From Peromyscus leucopus (lineage: Eukaryota; Chordata; Mammalia; Rodentia; Cricetidae), in contig NC_051069.1 in NCBI RefSeq assembly GCF_004664715.2, forward strand, positions 7,827,501 to 7,891,500: a stretch of 64,000 nt of DNA, in the 5' to 3' direction. A model generated the notes under the pieces. The model was given only the letters and a program-made list of their open reading frames with translations, was not told the DNA's origin and searched no databases. Within the stretch, counting starts at the first letter, position 1; the number at the start of each line of letters is the position of its first letter. Shown piece by piece: positions 10,253 to 20,948 of the stretch. The translations under genes were made by a program, and so were the position numbers.

Positions 10253-12837
10253 GCTGGGATATACTTTTTTTTTTGGTCTCAAAATAAGTATTCTGAGTGG
10301 CAGGCATTGTTCTGAGCTCCCGGGATTCAGCAATAGATAAGACGAGCAAGGTCCTGTCCTCTTGGAGCTCCTGTGCCTTTAAGAGAGGCAGGTACTGATC
10401 AGGCCAACAAGTACACAATACACAAAGTTGTAATAGTGGAATGTGTGGGGATCCACTGCCCTCTCTACACCTGTTACAATCCCTAGCAGCTGTCAGAGCC
10501 TTTGAGCTCTAGAAGTAGATAACCACTGCAGCACCAGGCACTGTGAGCATGCTTTACATATTAATTGCATAATCTACAGGACAACCCTATGAATCAGGTA
10601 GTGTCATATTATCCTCCTCCGACAGATGGGATCTCTACTTACAGCTCTGCTCAGAGAAGTCAGTCCAAGCTCTCAGGGCTAGCGAACATGATGACTGCAT
10701 TCCTAGGCGAACAGCAAACTTTCCTGCGGCTCATTGACTTTCAAAAGGTGTTTTCTTTCCATGAGACTAAGACAGAAGGAACTAGAGTCATCTCTATCAA
10801 GTAGGATGTGAGGATATGAAAGAAAGGAATCTCTTTTCTGGGTGTTTTCTTCTCCACGGAATGTTCTGTGTTGTGTAAGTACAACTTTAAGATAGAAGAA
10901 GTTTCCAGAAGACAGAAATCAGTTCATCAATTGTGTCCTCGTCTCTGTCTCTGTGGGCCAGATGGAACATGGAAGAGAGGAAAAGTGAACCTGGTTCTGC
11001 TCTCGGTGGCATAAAGGTGACACAGAGTGGCTGTCAGAGGTCACCTTCCTTCCCCAGGCATAGGCAGGCATCCAGTGTCACTGCGGGGACACAAAGATCG
11101 CTAGCTCTTCCAGCAGCAGGGAAGCCACCGAGGGGTTCGGTGGAGGAAGCAGCTTACCTTTCACTCTTCTGGGCTACTCAGGGTGACATGGGGCAGAGGT
11201 GAGGCTGGGAGGGATTACCTGCTATTTCAGATTAAAGCAGAAGCTACTCGTGTGCTTGTAGAAAACACGGAAAGGAGGGGCAGACGGTCAGCACACACTA
11301 GGCAGAGTTTGCCAAATGACGTGGCTGTAGGCACAGGACCCCCACTGTTTTACCCACGTCTCACTGTGATCAGCTCCAAGTGGCCAGCTAGAGTTACAAG
11401 AGGCTTGGAGAGCCGAGATCTTAGGTACCTTGTGATGTCCCGGCATGATCCCCTGAGGATTTTCTTTTGGCTTAATAAAATACATTCCATTTGCAAAATG
11501 CTTTCAAATTTGCAAAGCATTTTTGTTCTAGTCCCTCAGTTTCGACGCTGGTTTTCATACTCTCCCTACGTGTAGGCAGGGCGGGTGGTGTTGTCTCCAC
11601 GTGTACACTTATTATGGTTAGACTCCCAGAGTGGAGCCTGGTGCCGATGTCTTCTGATCTCTTAAGCCCCAGGCACTTTCCCTTGGTTTCCTCAGAGAAC
11701 TTTCTGCTTCTATCCATGTCTTTCCTCCCACCTAAGCATGAAAGCCCTAAATGGCCTCGAATTCCCATAGCTTAGTAATACATTTCAGAAGTTCCCCCAC
11801 TGACTCTGGGGCGGGGGTCCCATGGAGAGTCTATTCTGTGTCCCTGGTAAAAGGTCTACCCCCTCGGGCTTCTCCTGAGGCTCTGGGACCCAGAACTTGT
11901 ACAATGCCCCATAAGCTTCTTAGAGGAGGCTGGTATTAGGCAGGATTGGATAGTCTTCCCCTGACATGCCCTTCATACTCGACCCTAGAGAGCTGGGGGT
12001 AGGAGAATGGGGTGTTCCCTGTGGTCCAGCTTCAGACCCACTCTCCGAGACCCTGGATTCTGACAAGTTTCCAGAACTTGGAAGACGCAGATGTCGAGGT
12101 CTGAAGGTAAATGGTGCGCTCAGGCAGGAGGGTTCAGCCGGTGTACCAGCTCAGCTCTCCGCCACATGCACAGGGGAAAGAGAGGCCCTCCAGACTTTCT
12201 GTAGGAAGTGCATGTGGGCTGGCTGCAAAGTGCTGAGTTCAAGGCAAGGGGCAGGGTGCTGGAGGGAGACAGGGAAAGGTCAGGGTAGCCCAGGACAAAG
12301 GGGGAGCTCACTATTCCCACCACTTGGATGGTTCTGCTGTTATACTGTAGGCTGGCACATTGGCACTGCCAGTTCGTGTTGTTTACAAAAGCGCCGGGAG
12401 ATTCAGGGCAGGCTCATGTCTGGGTCCCTCGGAGCGGTGTGAAGTTCAGCGAATCACGTCTCTTCTCCCCTCAGTGTCTCTGTGCCTCACAGGGGGGTTG
12501 TAATAGACAGACCCTGTGTGCTATTCAGCCCACTTCTAATGTATTACTATCCTTCACAAAACCAGGCATCTCTAGTAATTGTTGTATAATGCAGGTGGAC
12601 ACAGGGTAGAGTTTTAACGGGTATTTTTTGGTCTGGGTCTCAAGGCCCTTTATAAAATAAGGTTTCCCTGAGGGTCTTTCCTCCTGCATCCTTGTATAAA
12701 GCTAACCCCAAGAGCTCCGGATTCTGTTTAACACTTCTCATAGACTTCGTGTGTTTGGTCTCTCAGAATTCCTGTAACCTAACTGGCATTATTGTTTATG
12801 TGAACAATATTCTTACCATTAAGTTAAATTTAAATGT

Positions 12838-13050
12838 GCTGGGATATATTTCAGTTGGTAGAGTGCTTGCTTAGAATACGAAGCTCTGGGTTCAATTCCC
12901 CAAAATCACACAAAGTCAACATGGTGGCACAGACCTATAATCTCAGCACTTGGGAGATGAAGGCAGGAGGAAAAGTTCAAGGTCATCCTCACCTACATAT
13001 TGTGCTCAAAGCCAGTGTGGGCTACACGAAGCCCTGTCTCAAAAAATTAC
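12838..13050 (+). repeat. B4-type (ID plus B1) composite SINE
   Basis: An ID head ('ttggtagagtgcttgcttag', 'gggttcaattcccc') is followed by a B1-like body ending 'gccctgtctcaaaa'. Confidence 0.8.
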
Positions 13051-13055
13051 ATTTA

Positions 13056-13200
13056 AACCAGTGATGGTGGTGGTGGTGCACATCTTTAATCCTAGCACTC
13101 GGTAGGCAGAGTTCAAGGCCAGCCTGGTCTACAACATGAGTTCCAGGACAACCAGAGCTATGCAAAGAAACTCTGTCTTGAAAATCAAAACAAACAAAAA
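13056..13200 (+). repeat. B1 SINE
   Basis: 'gtggtggtgcacatctttaatcc' to 'aactctgtcttgaaaatc' with an A-rich tail, immediately downstream of the B4 copy. Confidence 0.85.
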
Positions 13201-14011
13201 TTATGTTTAAAACGTGACAGCGTACACATGGTAAAACAATCTCGTTGAATGTACAGTGAAAATTATGTCTCCCTTTGGCCAGTGGTCCTCAGCTTCCCTT
13301 CCACAGATGTCCTTCTGGAGCTCAATTTTGCATGAGCAACACATATCCACTTAGGTCCTAAGGTCCCCTTACCCAGGAGGGCACAGCTGGCAGGCAGCAG
13401 AGCGGAGCATCCTGGCCTTGGTTCCATCGCTCATTTCCTTCCATCATCCCACACCATTCTGTAAGAAGCTGCAGGACTTTTAAACTTTGTCCTCTTTGGA
13501 TGAGACACTACAAGCATTTTTAAAGAGTCCCAAACAAACTCCAACTGCCCCAACAGCAAAAAATAATACCAACAGCAAAAAATAACACACATGAGCATAC
13601 AGAGCCGTACTTAACTTCCTGTCCAAGGTGATGCCATTCACTGCTTTCTCTTGCTATCTATACTTTAAAGTCATGCCTGCCTAGCTTTGGAGAAGCTGAG
13701 ATCTGTGGTCTGGGCCCCAGTTATGGATGACTGAGCTCCCAGTAACTTTGGCTTGGACCTGAGGGGTTCAGGGAGACTCTTTGCAGGGAGCCCACTCAGA
13801 AGCTTGGACGGCTGGCCTGTCCACAGAGTGAGAATTCTCGCTCCCGAGAGCAGGCCTTGCACCCTGGAATGGAGGCCAAGGGTGCTTAGCTCCTGCAGAA
13901 CAAGTTCTTCCACCACAAGGCTCTCTGGGAATGATACTTTGTGTCCCTGGGACGCTTTTCTAGAGAGTTCTGGATCCCAGAAGAAGGCAAATAACGTCTC
14001 TTCCTCTCTAG

Positions 14012-14140
14012 GTTTGTGGATACCCCCGGCTGGGTTTCATGGAGGAATCTTTCCTGATTACCAACATGAATCCCAGAGCAGCTTCTGCTTCTCCCTGGAC
14101 AGAATGAAAGGCCAGCTGTAGCCAGACGCACCTGGCCACC
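14012..14140 (+). promoter_or_regulatory. Slc24a1: Exon 2 5' UTR of SLC24A1 with upstream ORFs
   Basis: A strong 3' splice site (tctcttcctctctag, AG at 14010-14011) suggests that exon 2 begins at 14012. Before the main start there are two upstream ORFs. One runs 14039-14107 (23 codons including stop, with a second in-frame ATG at 14066). The other is 14104-14121, overlapping the first stop as ATGA. The main ATG at 14141 sits in an optimal context (gccaccATGG), so it is probably used despite them. Confidence 0.6.
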
Positions 14141-17100
14141 ATGGGGAAACTGCTCAGGATGGGGACACAGGAGAGGCGGCTATCCCGGCGACCAAAGAGG
14201 CTTCACTGGAGTCGCCTCTTCTTCCTCCTGGGAATGTTGATCATCGGTTCCACCTATCAGCACCTGAGGAGACCCCAGAACTCCCCCTCACTGTGGACAA
14301 AAGTTTCTCCCCAGCAGCCTATTAAATTGGCCAGCAGGGACCTCCCCAGTGATGAGATGATAGCGGTGGGCAGTGACCCTCCAGAGGCTAGTTCTGAAGT
14401 GGATGGTGAGATGCTGGCACCCCAAAACACAGTGATCAGGGATGAAGCAACACTTAGCATAACAATGGAGGACACCCCCAGCCCACCCAGAACAGCCAAG
14501 ATCACCCCAACGTCACCCAAGAATAACTACAGCCCTATAGCGGCTGGCACAGAAAGAGAAACGGAAAACACGCCCTCTACACCTAGCAGGGCATCGTACC
14601 ACTTCATCTCATCGTCAGGCAGAGAAAGAATAAGAAGCTATACCCCAGTACCCAGGGGAGAAAGGAGGAACTCCATCCCAACTCACTCCAGGGAAAGAGA
14701 AGGAAGTATACCTCATCCCCAGCAGGTGCACCGTCTGATACCACCCCCACAACAACAGAGAAAGACAGCAAAACCATGGCAACCTACAGGCTGTTGGAGA
14801 CCAGACCTCCCGAGAGAACAGCGGAAGAAACCGCCGCAGCTTCTTTCAAGAGAGTGGTTCCGAACACCCCAACTTTCTTAACCCCTGAAGTAGAAGGAAG
14901 CCTCTTGACTTCTCCAAGTTTGGTGGAAGAGAACACCCTGGTCAGTCCTAGAAGAGAGGAACACATCAGCTCTACCGGTCCCCAGGGAGCAGCCCCCCAG
15001 CACTCCCCGGCCACGTCTGAGGAGGAAGAGACAGTGAACACCAGGATGGGCGTATCCCAGCAACCATCCAAGCTGCCACTGTCGCCTGGAGAATCAGCGA
15101 CCCCTTGTCCAGAACCAGTGTCCCAACCATTAGAATCACCTCAGCCACCAACAGGGAGCTGGCAAAGAGACCTCCCACGTCCCACAGTACCCCAGTAACT
15201 CCCAAAGGCAAGGCACTCCTGACCACACAGGTCCACCGCTGTGTGGTTGTGGAGCCAGCCCCAGAGGTCCCCGTGACCTCATCTCCGAGCATGACGGATA
15301 TCCTGTTCCCAGAGGCCCCCAGCTCCAGTCCCTCAGCTTTACCACCTGGCTGGCCAAACCTCCACCACAAGGCAGAGTACCCCCCAGACCTGTTCAGTGT
15401 GGAGGATCGGCGGCAGGGCTGGGTGGCCCTGCACATCTTCGGCATGATGTACGTGTTTGTGGCCTTGGCCATTGTGTGTGATGAGTACTTCGTGCCAGCC
15501 CTGGGAGTGATCACAGACAAGCTGCAGATCTCTGAGGATGTGGCGGGAGCCACATTCATGGCCGCAGGAGGCTCAGCCCCTGAGCTGTTCACCTCTCTCA
15601 TTGGTGTCTTTATCTCTCACAGCAATGTGGGTATTGGCACCATTGTGGGCTCTGCTGTGTTCAACATCCTTTTTGTCATTGGCACCTGTGCCCTTTTCTC
15701 CGGGAGATCCTCAATCTCACCTGGTGGCCCTTGTTCCGCGATGTCTCCTTCTACATCCTTGACTTGTCCATGCTCATTCTCTTCTTCCTGGATAGTCTGA
15801 TTGCCTGGTGGGAGAGCCTGCTGCTGCTGCTGGCCTACGCCCTGTACGTGTTCACCATGAAGTGGAACAAGCAGATTGAGCTTTGGGTGAAAGAGCAGCT
15901 GAGCAGGCGGCCAGTAGCCAAGGTCATGGCCCTGGGGGACCTCAGCAAGGTAAGGCAGTCTGGCTCCAGCTTTGGGGTCTGAAGGGACGGGGGGGTGGGG
16001 GAAAGCTAAGAACTAAAGCGTAGAAAGAGCAAGATTGCTGGCTGTCCCTTCATTACAGCGTGCCTAAGCTCGGTGATTAGCGAGTGTGACTGTGCCTCTT
16101 CCCCAGTCAATCCTCTACACTGGCTGGGACTGTGATCCTTATTTTCAGAAAAGAAATCGAAGCAGGGAGGGAAGTTAAAACATTCATCCAGGGTCACACA
16201 GCAGGCAGTGGGGGCAGGGTTTGAACCCCGATTGGCCTGAATGGATGTGTGGAAATGCCATTTGAGTCAGCTTTGGAGAAAGAAGAGATACCAGGCAGGG
16301 GGTGGGGGAATGGGGAGTGATAATCTCTTCCATGCACACGGAGTCCAGAGTTTAGGCGGCGACATCATTTTCAAGTATGTTTTTCTCAGGCTGGACTTGG
16401 AGAAGAGTGTGACTTAGATGGGATCTGGGGAAGGAGGTGTTTCCCCCCCCTTAATGTTGGAGATGAGGAGAGCGCCACTCGCTGACAAGCCAGCCCTCAG
16501 GCATAGCCCTCAGTGTCTACCAGAGGCCTGACATCAGACATGCTGATCCTGGAGCTTTTCTGCCTCTGTGAAAGGCTTTCCTGCTTAAATTTATTGGATG
16601 ATTCAGTGACTTGATTGGGGAGGTCATCTCTGAAAGCAAATCGCATTTAGGGACCCCTTGCTTTCCTATTCCTGGAGGGTGAGCTTGGGTAAAGATTGGC
16701 TCATAGCCTGTCTCTCTGGTCTCGGAGAGGCTGTTAGTGGGAGCAGAAATTTGCGTGCAAAGAGCATAGGACTTAGCTACTTAATCCCGAGCAGTTTTGA
16801 TGACTGGGCAGGATGGCTACCAATCTCAGCAACAGGAGGCAAGAGATTAAATTGCTTCCTTTAGAATTTTTGAAATAACACAGTGTTCTGGTCAGAGCAT
16901 GGAAACAAGAGCCAGATCCCCTGAGTTCTAATCAATGCTCCTTTTCAGTTAATGGCATGACCTGGATGGGTCTCTTCTGGGCCCTTTCCCAGTCTCTAGG
17001 GGAAATGACAGTCCAGTTCATCACCAAAAGGTCCTGCCTAACTCTGACTTTTATGATGATGTCTGAGTCCAAATGAGTTCAGTTCTGGTGGGACTCAGCA

Positions 17101-18219
17101 CAGTGGTTGTTTGTCTGACCTGGGCAACCATTCACCATTTACCCAAGGCACAGAAAGGGGGACAGGGCTGCTCAGGGTCACATGGCCGGCTGGGGTCAGC
17201 ACTGGAGAGATGCAGCCCCCTGACTCCCTAATCACCACAGTTGCCTGCCAGGCTGATGCTCTGAAGCCACAGACTCAGAGAGAGGGGTAACTCCTTGTTG
17301 CAGAATTGAAGCCGAGGAAGCAGGAGCCTCCAGGCCAGGATTCATTCTGGAGCCCCGGCTTCTCTGAGAAAATCCCTGGTGTGTATCAGGATAGCAGTGT
17401 TCAAAACCTCTCTGACCCGCCTCCTGGTTCTTTGTAGTAAGTCCATTTTCATTGAAACTCAATACATTCTGAAATTTCTGCTGCGCCTGAGCGAGGCCAT
17501 CAAAGCAAAGCTTACTAAGCAAGTGAAGCAAAAACCCATGAATTTGTCCCGCTTAAGAGGCTGTCTGTCCGAGGTCCATAGCAGGAGTTCTCTGCCAGCA
17601 GGCAGGGGTTGATCTAACTGTTTTCTTACTCTGTGTTGAAGCTAATTCAGTAGGACTTTTAAAAAATAATTTATTTATTTTTATTTTATGTGCATTGGTG
17701 TTTTGTTTGCATATCTGTCTGTGTGAGGGTGTCAGGCCTGGAACTGGAGTTACAGACAGTTGTGAACTGCCATGTGGGTGCTGGGAATTGAACCCAAGTC
17801 CTCTGGAAGAGCAGCCAGGGCTCTTGACCACAGGGCCAACTCTCCAGCACCTCAGTAGGATTTTAATTGACAGTATTATTAAAGAAAATTGAATTACTAA
17901 CTGTACTTGAAGGTAAATCCAACATTATTTAAAATTAGAATGCATTCTCTGGACTTGCCTTGAATAATATCCACCATGCTTACAGGTGTAAGTGGGGGCT
18001 GGAGAGATGGCTCAGAGGTTAAGAGCACTGACTGCTCTTCCAGAGGTCCTGAGTTCAATTCCCAGCAGCCACATGTTGGCTCACAACCATCTGTAATGAG
18101 ATCTTGTGCCCTCTTCTGGCCTGTAGTCATATATACTGTATACATAATAAATAAATAAATCTAAAAAAAATTTTAAAAAAAGACTAGGTGTAAGTAACTC
18201 AACTATAGCTTTTAAAAAT

Positions 18220-18265
<46 letters not shown>

Positions 18266-18282
18266 TAACACAGACACACACA

Positions 18283-18318
<36 letters not shown>

Positions 18319-19311
18319 CATTTAGAGTTTCGTTCTGGGGTGACTTTTGGCTACAGAAAGAGGGAACTACCCTCCTTTGTGTCTGGATTAACTGGCCAAG
18401 ATCTGTGATCTGATCAGAGGGACATGAGTTGTGCCATGTCACTGGCAGCATGAGGAAAAGCCACTGCGTTGAATCCATGAGGCAGTTCTGTGCAGACTCC
18501 ATCTTTGCTCTAGCAAACCATGCTGGGTTTCCATTTCTGTGGTTCAATGTTAAGTCTGCGCCTGCCCTGCAAAGGGTTTCCCCTTAGCTATGAAGTGTTT
18601 TTTAGAACAACCTCCTCTCCACCCACCTCTCCTCACTGGACTGTGGCTCTCCTCGAACAGTGGGTCCGTTAGTTAAACATCGATGGAGAAGTCCATTTGT
18701 TAAACATCAGAGAAACTGGGTTTCCTCTGTCAGCCATGGCTCTGAAGTGGAGGAAGCCAGAGAGAAATGGGGCGAGGCGGGCTGGGAGCCAAGGAGCAGA
18801 GCTGGTGAGGTGAGGTCCTCCAGGCCAGAGCATCTTGAGAAGTAGGAGCCAGGCAAGGAGAGAAACACAATGGAGGGGGGTGGAAAGAGATCCTCCTCCT
18901 TCCTCTGAGTGACAGCAATATCAGTGTCATCGTCCGCACTGAACGGGGAAGCAATCTGTGTCCCAAACCTGAGCTCAGAGTTGTAGTCTGTGAGTATTCG
19001 GGTCGGTCTCTTCAGGAATGCCAACAGTTCAGGGATCCAGTTTACTGACAGGAGGGAGCCAGGAGGAAACCCATGTCTATGAGGGTCCATTCCACATACA
19101 ACTGTCTCAACAATTTCTCTCTCTTTTTCTCTTTTGAGTTTTCAAGACAAGGTTTCTCTGTGTAGCCTTGGCTGTCCTGGAACTTACTCTGTAGACCAAG
19201 CTGGCCTCAAATTCAGAGAGATCCACCTGCTTCTGCCTCCCGAGTGTTGGGATTAAAGGAGTGCACCACCACCACCTGGCAACAATTTCTTTTTTCTTTT
19301 CCTTTTTCTTT

Positions 19312-19375
<64 letters not shown>

Positions 19376-20540
19376 TTCTTTTCTTTTCTTTTCTTTCTTT
19401 CTTTCTTTCTTTCTTTTTTTTTTTTCGAGACAGGGTTTCTCTGTGTAGCTGTGCACCTTTCCTGGAACTCACTCTGTAGACCAGGTTGGCCTCGAACTCA
19501 CAGAGATTCATTCGCTTGCCTCTGCCTCCCGAGTGTTGGGATTAAAGGCATGTACCGTCACTGCCCGGCAACAATTTCTTATTAAGTGCTAAAAAAATTA
19601 GACTGTAATCCATATCTTACATATGAGGATACAGGGGCACAGAGTGGGCATTTTATCTGTCCAAAGTCACACAGCCAGTCAGTGATACTCAGTGATGATA
19701 GTGAATCAGTATATTTGGGTTTTAATTTAGGTGCCCTGTTAACTACCCCTTGCTCCGTGAGCAAGTCAAGGCAACTCTACACACTGTTTATTAGTAAGTG
19801 CCTGGACGAAAAGCAGTGTGAGGAATAAAGTTAACTTCAAGGAAGCGAATCCTGGGCTGGAGCTGTTGCTGTTCCGGTAGCCTTCAGTTGCTGTGAACGG
19901 GTGAGACAGCTCAGACCTGGCAAACTCTGCTCAGGCCAGGCAGTGAGCCAACAATCACCAGAGAATTCACTGCCATCCAAGGATGATGGACCCCCTCATC
20001 GCATGTGGACTGAGGAGCTTAGCCAGAAGAACCAGCCATGGTCAGAAGAGAAGCCCTCTGGAGTAACAGTAACAAACAGGGGCATAAGGATAGGAGTCCT
20101 TGTGGAAACCCCATCTCTACACTCTGCACCAAAGAAGTCTCAGGATGTGAAGTTCTGGGGAAAAGCCTGGCACTTGGTCCTGAATACACCAGGGCCTATT
20201 TTCTCCCCAGTGGGAATTTTCTTATTCACCCAGCAAGACTCCACATAGGCAAAGCAGACGTGCCTCTAGAGGCTGGTCTTCCCGTTTCTCGTCAGGGTGG
20301 ATATTTAACTTGAAGGGTCATATCAGCGGCCCGTAGAGCCAGCTGCTTGCTGCAGAGTTGGGAGGCTATAGACAAGAAGCAGCCATCTTGGCTCTTCCTA
20401 CTTCTGTGGGTCCCACCCATGTCAGGCTCCAGAGAAGCACTGTGCTGTAAAGAGCTCATCTTCGCTGGGCCGAGGAATGGCCTTCCATTATTTAACTAGT
20501 TGTTGGCATCCTTCTAATTGTCAGAAAAAGATGGAAGGAG

Positions 20541-20598
<58 letters not shown>

Positions 20599-20880
20599 CC
20601 TCCTGCCCTCGCCTGTCTCTCCCCTTACTATAGCTCACCCTGGCCTCCAACACTAATCCCAGCAGAATTCTGGTCTTTGAATCATTTTTCCCCTGGTCCC
20701 GGACTGCAGTTTTGTGGGAGAGTGCTTGCCTGGCACCGGCCTTTCCTCCTCATATAACTTTTCAAGCTCCCCTACCCGCCAGTGGCAGCAGATGACATCA
20801 CAAATGCACGAGAAGCAAATATTAATAGCACAGCACCAACATCTGCACGAGCCCAGCCCCACGGCTTGTCATTTCCACGG

Positions 20881-20948
<68 letters not shown>

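Larger units (their letters stand above)
3461..14011. other. Gene-poor stretch between the CpG island and SLC24A1 exon 2
   Basis: It is filled with SINEs, two long interspersed repeats, microsatellites and a G-run. If SLC24A1 transcription starts in the island, all of it is intron 1; otherwise a rod-specific first exon lies somewhere inside. I could not identify that exon or a photoreceptor promoter. One orphan strong 5' splice site is present at 4274. Confidence 0.5.

Noticed and set aside
13753..14121. A 122-residue plus-strand ORF just before SLC24A1
   Set aside because: It spans the inferred exon 2 acceptor and is out of frame with the recognised start; no homology seen.
17997..18180. 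tRNA-like gene
   Set aside because: The tRNA-like promoter boxes belong to B2 SINEs, which recur many times in the window on both strands.
19107..19585. Lys/Glu-rich and Phe/Ser-rich ORFs
   Set aside because: They are translations of the TTTC microsatellite and flanking B1 copies.
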